A DNA stretch of 64,000 nt, from assembly GCA_031002005.1 (NCBI GenBank), contig CM061919.1:32577088-32641087 (forward strand), read 5' to 3'. Below the pieces are notes generated by a model. It made no database searches and was not told where the DNA came from. It saw only the letters and a program-made list of their open reading frames with translations. The stretch comes from Vandiemenella viatica (lineage: Eukaryota > Arthropoda > Insecta > Orthoptera > Morabidae). Made by a program: the position numbers and the translations under genes. Shown piece after piece: positions 50,166 to 61,190 of the stretch (its first letter is position 1; each line of letters starts with the position of its first letter).

Positions 50166-52685
50166 GGTATTTGACAACTTCTTGAAAATGGTTTTAAATT
50201 GTTTATTGGTACACCTTATTCACCGAGTGAAGAGATTTTTTGACAAAAGTGCATTATTTTGCAAAAAATTCAAAGTTAAAATTTAAAGAATTTAAAAGCC
50301 CGCCAAAACACTCATTTGCTGCCTGGCGCATGCAACGGCAGTCGTGACGTCATCCGTCTGTAAACGCTGCCGCTGGGAATGGAGCGTTTCCTATTACCCA
50401 AGTTTTCAACTATTTTTTTATTGTTTGTTGCTGGTTATTTCTTATTATTAATGAAGGTTCGTTTTGAATATAAAATCGAAAACAATTTGGAAAAGCCTAC
50501 AGCGGAAAGTAGACGCCTTATTTGTGGGCCTAGCTATAGAAACAACCACTGAGTTTTATTCTGTGGAGCTTAAAAATGTAACAACTTCATTTTGATATTG
50601 CAACAAAGTCACTTACGATTTTCTGTGAATCTCATTTACACAGCAATTTCGAAGAGAAATGTAATACGTTCTTTAAGGCGAGAATTATTAGGGTTGGTCC
50701 TGAGGTTCGATCCTCGCTTCGGAATATTTTCAGTTGGTTTTCTTTTGTCATTTTCTTTGGACACTAGTTGCTGTTGGTTGCACTGCATAATAATTTTTTA
50801 CCGAAAATCAACCAGAAAATCAATTTAATTTTTCTTTTCTTTTTTCTGAAGGCTTCACAGATTTTTGGATAACAAGCGAATTACAACCATTTGAAACAAC
50901 CAAAGAAGATTTCAGAAAGGAAATTGGACGTTACTTGCACACCGAATAAAAGTTTTTTTTTTTTGTTGTAGACGCAGTTATGTCAGGAAGGTAACCTACA
51001 GTTGTATCGTCACGTAAAAATTCCAACGAAAAGGACACAAAGCGTTCCGGAACTGTTGCAAGATTAGCATGAAATTTCTACATGTGATGTCACTTCTAAA
51101 ATAAATTCCATTGTTCACGGCCGTGCACCTGTATTTTTTGCATGATATTCTCTCTCTGGTAAGTTTAAAAATTAAAACTTTTCATGTATGGTAGCAATTT
51201 GTTTCAAACACTTGCATGACTCTTAGCAACCATTATGAATTCTTCGAATAAAAATATGGTAGTGCAAAAAACAGCAAACAAATACCGAAAAAATTCACGC
51301 CAAAAATATTATCCCAACCAAGGTTCTTCGAACGTAGGACGTTCTGAATTCCATTACCACTCTTCAATCACGCAGCTATCCTGACACTACTTCTTAATTG
51401 CTTCTCTTTATGTTAATACTGAACACTTCACAGTTTCTTCATGTGAGATGAAGTGAAACGATGTAGGTAAATGAATAAACAAACAAATTCAATTTTATTG
51501 ACAAAAAATATTATTTATCCATAATCTTTAATCTGCAATTAAGTAAAATGGCCCACAACATCCAGTTGTTCCGAGCGTGGTGAGTGAGCGGTTAACGCTC
51601 TGGCCTCGTATCAGGAGGACAAAAGTCAGTTTTGATAATAGTCTACGCAGGCAAAATAGTTATTTATGTTCAAAGTAGATGAACCATACTACTCGGAACA
51701 AAGGTTTATTTTCAACGAATTCACGCCTAACAATAGAAAAAATAGTTTGAACAATGGGCTTCCTGTGATCCACTGAACAAGCGCTTCAGTCGGCCGCGAT
51801 AATCCATTGAGTTTGGTCGATGATTACGCTGTATTTCTGCGTGTTAGTAGTGATTTGTGTGTTTCTATTGCTTTTGGCGAGTTTCAAGGTAAGTTTACGC
51901 ATGATTTTTCCGTGATACAATAGCATCATTAAAACAGAACGAGATTATTTTTAATTAAAAAAAACCTACTGAGCCAATTTCATGTTTAGTTTTAGTTCAT
52001 TATACCACATTATACCGATCTCTTACTATATTTATTTGAAAGAGCTGGTTATTAGCTACAAGAAATACCTTAATTTGTTTGCGCATATTTGCGACACCCA
52101 TACAACTTTTCTTTATTTTCAGCATGACTGCACAAACTTCGCGTACAGAATTTTTCGACGCATGGTTTGCTAACGCAAAACAATCAATCTCTAACTTTCA
52201 ATTTAAATATAAATGAGTCTCAATTAGAAGCTGTTACATTTTTAAGCTCAGTAGAATAAAGTCAGGTTTTTTTCTATAGCCAGCCCCACAAATAAGGCGT
52301 CTATTTTCGTTATTTTTCCGCTGTAGGCTTTTACATAATGTTCTCGACTTTGTATTCAAAATGAAATTTCATTAATAACAGGAAATGACCAGCAACAAAC
52401 AATAAAAATAGTTGAAAACTTGGATAATAGGGAACGCTCCATTCCTAGCCGCAGCGTTTACAGACGTGTGACGTCACTCAAGCGACCACCAATCCTAGAG
52501 CGTTTTCTGTCACGTGACCAGAGGTAAGAAAAGTATAATTTTTATTTCGCTTTTTTTTATTAAAAATAATCCACTTTTCTTTCAAAATTGAAAAGATTAG
52601 CTTCCTGAAGCATTAATCTATGAGAATGAGTTCAATTTAAAATATTTTTTTTTAATATTGTCAAATAGCCCATTGTATAATCCTC
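50166..52685. mobile_element. TIR element (2.5 kb) inside the Polinton
   Basis: The ends are long inverted repeats of about 350-450 bases. GTATTTGACAA (left, 50168) pairs with the complement of TTGTCAAATAGCCC (right, about 52660). TCTGTAAACGCTGC.GCT, AATGGAGCGTT and CCTACAGCGGAAA blocks occur in both arms (about 50360-50520 and 52300-52480). The heptamer TCAATAG flanks it at 50159-50165 and 52686-52692 as a candidate target-site duplication. The interior (50620-52230) holds no recognisable transposase. It contains tRNA-like box fragments near 50692 and 51580. Confidence 0.65.
50685..50735 (+). other. B-box-like segment (tRNA-like)
   Basis: GAGGTTCGATCCTCGCTTCGG resembles the T-arm of a tRNA gene, with GGTTCGATCC as B box. 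No acceptable A box and full cloverleaf precede it. A separate A-box-like stretch, TGAGCGGTTAACGCTCTGG, lies about 900 bases downstream near 51585. These are probably SINE debris. Confidence 0.3.
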
Positions 52686-52886
52686 TCAATAGCCAAACCA
52701 GTCAGGGCTGACGTGAGAGAGAATTGGGTTAAAGATGTAAGGCTCCTACATGTGAAGCAAGGCGATAAACTTAGTTTTTTCCCAGCAACTGTAAATGTTC
52801 AACCCCACAAACCACTTACAGCAACATTAACAATGAGATATAAAATAGTACAGTGAGCACTTACAAGCTTCATTCAGTGCTTTAAC

Positions 52887-53590
52887 ATGGATGCAGTAAC
52901 AACTAAACGTGGCATCATAAAAGCCAGGAATGCAATTCGACCCAAGTTTCTCGAACTAAAGATGGGCCGGATTGAGAAATTTTTCAAGGATTCATTAAGA
53001 CCTGTGACAGATACTATGGAAAGAGTTTTCTTACCTCAGCGACATATACGGAAACAGCAGTCACCTGGCTTGATCAAAGATTTCGTGAAGTCGAAGCAAG
53101 TGAGAATAGGATTCGGTGTATGGTATCCGAAAGAAGAATAATTCACTACTGATTGGAAACACGCCTGTGACTATCGACGATGATGTAATAGTTATCGAAG
53201 GTAATGAATATGAAAGAACGAAAGGGTTAATTTAACTGTTGTTTTTTTTAAAAAAAAAAAAAACCGAAAACATACACTGCTAGGGATTTGAAGAACTATT
53301 TCCAAATGTTAAACAACACGAGTGCTCACAGAGTAAATTTCAGTCCGACCGGTAAAATTGTGAAACCTTCCTTCCAGTTACAAGTTTAAAAGCATAGTCT
53401 CTAAGCTTGACACTCAGTCCGGTTCTGGCCATCTCCCCATGAAGGAATATGTGTATTGGGACGACCCGAATGAACTCGTTAATTGAGTAAAGTTACTTAC
53501 AGAGTCAACATCAGCAGGGTATAAGGCGTACTTCGACGAAATTTTATCGGTGATAGGAGAACTTCGTGAGAGAGACATCATAGTGTAACA
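52887..53590 (+). pseudogene. Uncharacterised Polinton protein (DUF8207-like), broken
   Basis: The ATG at 52887 opens 84 codons with a basic N-terminal half and a QVRIGFGVWYP segment. After a shift near 53140 come LLIGNTPVTIDDDVIVIEGN, then YTARDLKNYFQ and NNTSAHRVNFSPTG. A further shift near 53390 leads to SGHLPMKEYVYWDDPNELV and AGYKAYFDEIL. I recognise this order from a conserved Polinton family of unknown function placed before the integrase. A run of A residues at 53250-53264 contributes to the damage. Several bases upstream (52700-52886) hold no gene. Confidence 0.6.
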
Positions 53591-54468
53591 TTGATCAAGT
53601 TGTGGCAGAACTCCATAAATCAGCAAGAAGAAATTTTCCAAGAAGGCGTGTAAAAATCAAAGGTCTTGACGATCTGTGGCAAGCTGATATTGTAGAAATG
53701 ATCCCATACTCTCGTAAAAACAGCGGATACAAGTATATACTGATGGTAATTGATACTTATTCAAAGTTTGCATGGGTTCTACCCCTCGATAACAAGTTCG
53801 CTTGTGTGGTTACCGACGCTATGAAGTGGTCGCAGTGTACATAAAAATTTACAAACAGACAACGGGAAGGAGTTTTACAATTCAAACTTCAAGACTCTCA
53901 TGACAAGCTATGGTATTAGTCACTACTTAACAAATACACATCTTAAAGCATCAATAGTTGAGCGTCTCAACAGAACAATCAAGAATGCGATGTGGAAGGA
54001 ATTCAGCAGACGCGGTTCACATCGATGGATTGAACTTCTTCCTCAGTTAATGTATGATTACAATAACAAGTGGCACAGCACCATCAAGATGAAGCCGTGT
54101 GATGTTAAAGACAACTCTCTACTTTCAACAGTGTACTTCAGTGCAAAATTCAAAGTTGGTGACTATGTTAGAATCAGCAGATTCAAAGAAACGTTTGAGA
54201 AAGGATACTTGCCTAACTGGTCAACTGAAGTTTTTACCATCAGTGAAGTAAAATTAAAAACCCTGTAACTTATTTACTTAAAGATTATCAAGGTAAAGAT
54301 ATTGCAGGAGCATTTTACCAGCAAGAACTACAACTAACAAAACTCACAAGTATATTTTTGGTTGAACGAATGATAAAGAGAAGGAAAAATATGATCTTGG
54401 TGAAGTCGATGGGTTTTGATAAATCACATAACTCATGGATTCATAAAAAAGATTTATTTAAAATGTAA
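53591..54468 (+). pseudogene. Polinton integrase (retroviral type), broken
   Basis: The N-terminal part reads ELHKSARRNFPRRRV, then WQADIVEM with the first catalytic Asp, and YILMVIDTYSKFAW. After a shift near 53840 the frame has TDNGKEFYNSNF with the second Asp and ASIVERLNRTIKN with the catalytic Glu. FKVGDYVRISRFKETFEKGYLP follows, an SH3-like segment. A last shift at about 54265 leads to a chromodomain-like tail (MGFDKSHNSWI) ending at 54468. The enzyme would insert the linear element into host DNA. The D-D-E triad is complete but spread over frames. Confidence 0.8.
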
Positions 54469-54499
54469 AACAAATATTTCTAACAATTGTGTGTTTCTC

Positions 54500-54800
54500 T
54501 TTTCGTCAATTACCTTAATAAAACGCAAATGAGCATGCAACTCAGCAAACTTACAATCATGGTTTCTTCTGTACACTTAGTATATATTAGTATGTTTTTT
54601 TTTCTATTACGTTAATACAAAGCAAATGAGCAGGCAGCTCAGCAAAGTTACAATCTAAATGCATTTAGTTTATTTTCCAATGTCTATGAATTAAGCACAG
54701 CAGCAGCACCACCAGTAGTCAATTTTTTATAATATTCGTTTAGTTACACAATGAAAATGAGCACAGGACTCAGGTAAACATACAAGTAAAGATTTTCCTG
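54500..54800 (+). repeat. Three short direct repeats between integrase and polymerase
   Basis: Copies of a block with AAATGAGCA(T/G)GCA(A/G)CTCAGCAAA(C/G)TTACAATC occur near 54525, 54621 and, more diverged, 54755. They lie in the convergent 3' intergenic space. No gene is supported from 54469 to about 55100. Confidence 0.6.
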
Positions 54801-55099
54801 TAGTCCTATTTTATATCTGACTATGGACTCTAATCAACAGAAAAGATTTTTTTTTATAACAACCATTTGTATAGCAGCAAGAATATTTACAATGTTATTT
54901 ATTCTATTGACTTTACATAAAACCATATTCATTTTCTGTACACTAATTAAAGTGCCAAGTTTTTTTAACAATATGTACATCAGATTTACATATTTACAAG
55001 CTAGATACATGGATAAACGGTATATATCCTCATCACTCACACTCTATATACAATGTCATACACATATTCACTCAGGTATAGATTTGTGCCCCCACTGTA

Positions 55100-58000
55100 G
55101 GGTCTCTATCCCGTCGGGGAAAATATCACGTTTATCGTCCGTTCTAGAACGACCCAGTTTGGAAATTTGAACAGTGCAGAGTTGATGTGATTCTTTTTTT
55201 AGGTATTATTTTGGTGTTTCAACCTTGAGACAATTTATATAATCCTCCATCTGCAGCTTTCTAGTGACGGAGGGCGCAAAACCCTTAGGTTTTGTTGGAC
55301 TCGAGCAGGAATGCACACATTTTTGACCGTAACCCTGCAAACTCCGCAATCAGGGTACCATTCGCTTAGTCCTTCATAACACCGGCAACCTTTTCATTAT
55401 GTGACTCTATCCCGAAATTGTTGTCCGTGCTATATCCAGAAATATCGAACTCGTCCCTGTTGCGGCGCATCACTTCATGGATCACAGTTCCGTACCAAGT
55501 AAATGAAGCCGTTCGTGTCCATATAAAGTAATTTCGGGCTTCTGAATTGAGAAATAGCAAATTCATAATGGGATCGGTATATCCTCAGTTTAGAATGGTC
55601 AAGAATGCACATTCCAACATAAACAGGCTTATTGAATACAATCCTAACTTTCGCCATCTCCACGGCCACAAAGTCTTCGTTGAAAATTGTTGCTCGCATA
55701 AAGTGTGATGAAGCAATGTGTGTGCGGGCACCGCGGCGGTCCGCCCATTTATTACACAATTTAACGTCACGGTGTTTTCGAATGTTTTACATAGTTTGGC
55801 CGAAAATTGAGTTGTTCATCAGGTTGTAAAAATCTCTCTCAAAATCCGATTTTGCTGAAGGGCGAGATCACGTATTGAGAGATATGTAATCTTTCACGCA
55901 CGGTGACTGATTGAAAGATATTACCCGGTGCTCGTTGGTAACCTGCAACCCCAAGCCTACACATTGCTCTAGGACTTGTTAATGGAGAACATACCACTCC
56001 TTGTTCTCCAGCGTGTTCATCAGCTTGGGGAGGGCAGAACGCACAGAGGCTTTGTGGTCTGGACATGGCGACAGGTCTGCTAGAACGTCGTGTTTATCCA
56101 GGTGAATCGTAATATCTACCTTCAATACGAATCCTAGAGGTGATTCGGCAGCAACGCTCATGAAAACTATGATAGCAATCTCTTCAGCTGATAGCCAATG
56201 AAACCCACCAGAGGGTAGATACTCCGACATGGCCCAGCCGTACAGATTGTTTACGTCGAAGTACATTATAAAATCTACAGCCGTCTCGCGGTTGTACTCC
56301 GACATGTACCGGTTATTCGCCTTGGCATACCTGTGTACGCACTGGCAAATATCTCCGCGAATTCCTCGTTCGAAAACGAGCAGCATGTCGACATCAGTCA
56401 GAAGGTCCAGTGTGCTCTTTAACTTGGCCTGTCACGAAAGGCCTGGGGATGTGAAGTAGTGGACATGGTCCGGGGTGTACTTCCTCTTCCCCAAACACAC
56501 ACTCCTAAATTTCTGAAAGATATCTGCAAGTAACTGCATATCGGTGCTCATGTACAGACTTGAATTTTCGCCCAAAGTCTTGATCTGGGATCTCCGCCAC
56601 ACTTGTGTCGCGTGTTCGTAATCTTCATCAGAAATTTTTGACTCCGAAAGCGAACTGTAAAATTTTGATTTTGGAGGAAACATGGCCTCGTTGAGTTTAT
56701 CCCACGAATCCATATATTTGTAAGGGAATACTCCTTTCTGTATAACTAATTGGAACTTCTCTGGGTAGGTGAAATGAGCACAAGTAATGTGCATGTCGCC
56801 GTCCTCAAGGGTCCCAACCAGTTTGTCTAATGGGGCCTGCATGAAACGATATGAGTCCAGAAACCTTAATGTGATTGAAGTGTATTTAATCTTCTTAGAG
56901 AAAGAAATGTATCGGTATGTGGTGATCGAAAGCACATCCATCCCATCGCCGTCGAATTTTGATAAAGCCATAACTATGAAGTGTGAGTCATACCCAGAAA
57001 TATTATGAAAGATTATGGGAATGTACCATTACTTTTGAAACTGCAAATTGCAGTCATTATGTGCAGCAACCCTAAATTTCCCTGTGATATTACAATGATC
57101 GCGGACCTTTACAGTCCCCGGTTCAATGTCTTTCTAACAGATGTGGCATACCATAGCATCAGCAAATTCTGTTTCCTGCTCGTTTGTCATTACAAGAGGG
57201 ATGCATCTCTTGTAAATTTTATCGACTTCCCTGGCAAGATTGACCTGTTCGTCAACAAACAATTTCTCAGTATTTACGCCCGAGTAGGAGTGGAAACGCG
57301 ACAGACTAGGTACGTCCGCACAAACGACCTGGTATGTGGCAGCGAAAGGGACATATTTCTGGACTATAGTAGTGTGAGAGGCATTGGCAGGTTGACTGCA
57401 CGAATCATAAGGTTGCAATAAACTTTCAAAATCCGCGTAAACGACAACGGGCCTACGGTGCTGGTGTACAAAATCCTTAACCTTTAAGATTTTATCGTCG
57501 TCACCTGATAGATCAACTCTTACTGGATCTACCCTTGCGCAATCGATCTCGTGGCGGTCCAGAAGATATATACGCCCAAAATGTTGCAGACATCTGTCAC
57601 AAATAAAGATAGTATGTTCATGATTTGATACTGAAAGCCTAACTTGCCGTGACAAGTCGTGAATCCAACAGTAATGAAATTTCCCACTATCGTCGGTAAT
57701 CAGCATGTTTATGTGTTTTTCGCGTTTGTCTGCAGTGTGATGGAGGGCCCCAGAAACTACATGTTTACCTTTAACTACATCCAGACCGGAAATATTTATT
57801 GAATAGTCTGGATTTTGCCTCTCGAATTTTGAAATTTCTGACAGTTTTACCGGAAACTCAATACCTGAAAAATCGAATTTGTGGTTGGCGTATGTTTTCT
57901 ATAATTAGAAACTTGGACAGCAAGTTTTGTCGGCGCCTTTACTTGAGAAGCAAGAGGCGTACTTAGAAAGTCTTTGTTTTCTTCGTTCTGGAGATATCAA

Positions 58001-58758
58001 GTGGCAGACCAACATAGGAAGACCCCCGATAGAAAGGTTCGAATTTAGCTTAACTAATGGCAAGGGATATTATAGTATCGCGAGTTTTGCCACTGTCCCG
58101 CTCTTGAAACTCACTTAATTTTACAACGAGCTCCAACTTCATATATTTTTCATAAATCCGACAGTGCTCCTTGTGATCTCACGCATCTTTCTGAAAAAAC
58201 ACACAGAGGCGGTTTTGTAATTTAAATCCTTCTGTATTCTGAATGAAGTAATCAGCCCAACCTGAACCTTTACGGATGGGGAGGACTCGTTATCAACAAT
58301 TTTTTAACCAGAAGATACAAGCACGCATAAATTAAATTAACAGGTTCTATATAATTTAGAGAATTTTGAATTGTGCCGGAATATATTCTACTCTTAAATG
58401 CACTTTGCCTGTCTTCAAGGACTAAGGACGATGCTGCTAACTCACCCTCTGTTGCTGCTTGGCTGCTTGATGCTACTGTAATATTACTATATGCTGCCGA
58501 GGTGGATGTGCTGGCAGCTGCTTGACTGTTTGATGGTGTCGGCTGAGAACTGGCTGCTATGTCCGGTCACAAGGAAGACTTAATGGTTTGTCGGCTTGGT
58601 CCTGACACGGCGAGCATAGGTGCGGTGAGAGGCCGGCTAGGTGCGGTGCTTGGTCCCTCCACGACGGGCATGGGTGTGGCAGGAGTCTCCTAAGGCCGCC
58701 ACATTGGTTGTGGAGGAAGCTCATTCCTCCTGGCCGCAGTCTCGTTGCTGTTTACGGC
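55100..58758 (-). pseudogene. Polinton protein-primed DNA polymerase B, main exon, broken
   Basis: N-terminal region near 58300-58480 has LEDRQSAFKSRI and, near 58110-58140, FQERDSGK, both Polinton polymerase signatures. It continues through FERQNPDYSINISG and a CxxC...H..C zinc finger, FICDRCLQHF. The exonuclease domain has VVYADFESLL (Exo I, about 57420-57450). Palm motif A is YFDVNNLYGWAM (56229-56265), motif B lies near 55800-55850 as NLMNNSIFGQT, and motif C is LLYMDTNGF (55505-55530). There are stops and shifts throughout. Motif C should read DTD; the second Asp is Asn here, one base change. The polymerase copies the element by protein priming. Confidence 0.8.
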
Positions 58759-58846
58759 CTGAAACAGACAAAAAAATGATGAGTTTCATATGGAGGAAAA
58801 TTGCTCTAACATAATTATATTAAATAGGTAGAAAAAATGTACTTAC

Positions 58847-58972
58847 CATTCAGATGCGTCGGTCTCTGAATTGTTTGAGATGATGAAATAAACCATTGAT
58901 ATGGTGGAGGTACATAATTGGATGATGGCATACTCCATGATCCTGGCAGACTTGGAGACTGTTGCATTGAAT
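58847..58972 (-). other. Putative coding exon, repeat unit 1 (126 bp)
   Basis: On the minus strand the segment is bounded by TTTCTGTTTCAG before and GTAAGT after. It encodes SMQQSPSLPGSWSMPSSNY followed by an PPPYQWFI stretch and ends in HLNG with phase 1. It is 126 bases long, exactly 42 codons. It resembles the next exon upstream (59047-59172). The link to the polymerase exon that starts at 58758 is inferred; its phase does not join cleanly without an indel. Confidence 0.5.
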
Positions 58973-59046
58973 CTGAAACAGAAAATATTAAAAATAAATA
59001 TTTTTTCAAACAATAAAAATGTTATTGTATTAAATAATGAAGTTAC

Positions 59047-59172
59047 CATTCAATAGCGTCGGTGGCTGAATTGCTTCCAATGATGGAATAACCAATTGAT
59101 GCAGTGTGGGTACAAAACTGGATGAAGGCATACACCAAGTTGCTGCCTGGCTTGGAGACGGCTGCATTGAAT
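59047..59172 (-). other. Putative coding exon, repeat unit 2 (126 bp)
   Basis: The acceptor TTATTTCAG and donor GTAACT bound 126 bases that encode SMQPSPSQAATWCMPSSSF and end in LLNG, phase 1. Same length and register as 58847-58972, and their intron flanks are also similar, so the whole exon-intron unit was duplicated (period about 200 bases). Confidence 0.5.
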
Positions 59173-59247
59173 CTGAAATAAAGAAAACATGAAAAATACA
59201 TTTTTTAAAAATGATAATAAAAAAATGACATTAAATTATGTACTCGC

Positions 59248-59331
59248 CATTCCAGTGTGATGGTGGCTGTGGCAGATTTGCTGGAGATGCTGGAATAACC
59301 CATTGATGCGGTGTTGGTACAAAACTGAAAT
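59248..59331 (-). other. Putative coding exon, repeat unit 3 (84 bp, partial)
   Basis: The acceptor CTTTTTCAG and a GC-type donor (GCGAGT) bound 84 bases, 28 codons, phase 1, encoding FSFVPTPHQWVIPASP. It corresponds to the second half of units 1 and 2, so this is a shortened copy of the same repeat. Confidence 0.45.
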
Positions 59332-59406
59332 CTGAAAAAGAAAAAAAAAAAACGTTATAGTGACATAAAGAAAATATACATCAAATAATAAAAAAATAAC
59401 ACTTAC

Positions 59407-59472
59407 TGCTAGTAACTTTTGGCCGTTTGGGACTCGGTAACTCTGGAGTCGTACTTCACTTTCGTGGAATGT
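59407..59472 (-). other. Putative exon with PKRPKV motif (66 bp)
   Basis: The acceptor TGTATTTCAG and donor GTAAGT bound 66 bases, 22 codons, phase 1. The frame contains PSPKRPKV, a possible nuclear localisation signal, but also a TGA six codons in. It is therefore inactivated, or spliced differently. Confidence 0.4.
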
Positions 59473-59551
59473 CTGAAATACAAAAGAGGGTACATATTAG
59501 TGTAAACACACACAAGCAATTAAGCAAATACAAGTATATATAACTACTCAC

Positions 59552-59593
59552 CGTCAAGAAGAGAGAATAAATAATTTTCGTAATCCCTTATAA
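59552..59593 (-). other. Putative exon (42 bp)
   Basis: The acceptor CTGTTCCCAG and donor GTGAGT bound 42 bases, 14 codons, encoding IRDYENYLFSLLD in phase 1. It fits in frame between its neighbours. Confidence 0.4.
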
Positions 59594-59671
59594 CTGGGAA
59601 CAGAAAACAACAATTAAAAAATAAACGAATAAAATATGCAATAAAGTATTTACAATAATAAAACAACTTAC

Positions 59672-59742
59672 CAGCATTGAGAAGGTCGCTAGCTTCAATG
59701 TCCAAGTCACTTGGAAGTTCACGTCGTTGAAGATAATATTTT
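59672..59742 (-). other. Putative first recognised exon (71 bp)
   Basis: The donor GTAAGT at the low end and a possible acceptor TGTCTTCAG at the high end bound a frame reading YYLQRRELPSDLDIEASDLL. It joins in phase to the 42-bp exon. No start codon is seen, so the gene may begin further upstream, or the ATG in the overlapping frame near 59753 may be used. Confidence 0.35.
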
Positions 59743-59829
59743 CTGAAGACATGTTGCGAGCGAGATAGCTACGATTTGTACTGTTCAGGAGCTCCAAGTC
59801 GAATGACGGTACAAAGGCGCGGACTGGTG

Positions 59830-60402
59830 TCTTAAAAATGCCGTAACACGTGCGACTTGGAGAAGCTATACAGTGAAGTATAATGATCTAGCAAACGTTC
59901 CTTGAACGATATTATTCGGGAATATGTTGCTGTCACAGTCATCAAAAATATAAATATGGAACAAATTACACACAAAAAACTGCAACAACTATTAGCGCAC
60001 GAAAGTATTTAGTTTTTATGATTGAAATACAATTATTCGATAGAAATTTGGATTTATTAAACATTTTAATTATTATGATTTTTGAACAGAATCATTAACA
60101 ACGCCTGTGGATAGGTTGGAATGTAGCACGGTTCAGAGATGCTTCCTTTTGTTGCTTAATGGACTTTGTTTTAATTATAAATTTAGTTGGATTTTCATCG
60201 ATTTTGGTCAAATGGCGTACTCTAATCGCTTAGTGTGTAATGTTACGGCAGAGTATTTTTACTTAAATTTTGTTGATTATTTACTATCTTGATGGGTGTA
60301 TTAGAAACATATAGTCGAAGGAACGTTTGCGTTATCATTATACATCCCTATATGCCTTCTCCAAGTAGCTCGCCGCTTAACGTTATGGCACTTTTCGAGT
60401 GA
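59830..60402. repeat. Inverted repeat, ~85-bp arms, ~400-bp loop
   Basis: TAATGAT-TAGCAAACGTTCCTT (left, about 59882-59903) pairs with AAGGAACGTTTGCGTTATCATTA (right, about 60318-60340). CTTGGAGAAG pairs with CTTCTCCAAG, and AAAATGCCGTAAC with GTTATGGCACTTTT. The loop has no supported gene. It could be a MITE or the end of a longer element. Confidence 0.6.
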
Positions 60403-61190
60403 AGTTTGTATGCATAGATATATTTTACAACTCTAAGAATAACATATATTAGATAATTTACCCAAATGGACGTGTGCAACAGTTTTCAGACCAAAACGAC
60501 AATTCCTTGTCCCAATGATTGAGAAACAACGTTTGAATAGTTACATGGTGCGGAAATGATAGCCTTAGTTATATTACCCAGTGAAAGCAAAGAATATTAA
60601 AATAAATCTTATAAACTTACATTATGCTACGTAATATTTGTTTTAACAGTAGTGTAGGCTGCACGATCAGTGTGCAGCTATTTCCATTCAAAAGATTTAA
60701 TAATTTCAATAACAGGGCACAGTTTAAATTTAAAAAATAAATAAAAAATAAACATATAAAAATAATATTCATGCCCTCTGCTGTAGCGTCAAATGCCAGT
60801 TGTAATTCTGACCCATGCTAAGTAACAATCTTATCAAAGCTTTCACTAATATAGATGTTCAAATATTAAAACTTTTATCTTACATATTAATGGAAAAGAA
60901 TTTAACGAATACTTAAATTTATCAAAAGTATAATATGTAAACTTAAGCATATAACGTTTGATATGACAATTTAAACGCAAAACATACTTTTGTCGAGTGT
61001 TCTGTCAGATAATTTATCGGCGGGTGCTTAGAAATTTTATTAAAAAACGTGCATAACCAAGAAAAATGGCGTAAAGCGTTACTTTCATTGTGCGACATGA
61101 TAGAATGACGTTATGATGCGACATGTGACATCATACAAGACAGACTTGCTTAATATTTGTATAGACACGTTTTTATAAGGAACCATGGTA
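60403..61190. other. No gene; dispersed repeat segment
   Basis: About 60585-60725 matches 39925-40085 in the same orientation (ACTTAC.TTATGC.ACGTAATATTT). The rest is AT-rich, with no gene that I can support. Confidence 0.5.

Larger units (their letters stand above)
46065..59760. mobile_element. Decayed Maverick/Polinton element
   Basis: The characteristic gene set is present: double jelly-roll major capsid, penton-like minor capsid, adenovirus-type protease, A32-like packaging ATPase, retroviral-type integrase and protein-primed DNA polymerase B. There is also a PLA2-domain protein. Intact members of this group are 15-20 kb self-synthesising, virus-like transposons. Every large ORF here has stops or frameshifts. 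I could not identify its terminal inverted repeats; the left side is overwritten by LINEs and the right end is uncertain. Confidence 0.85.
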
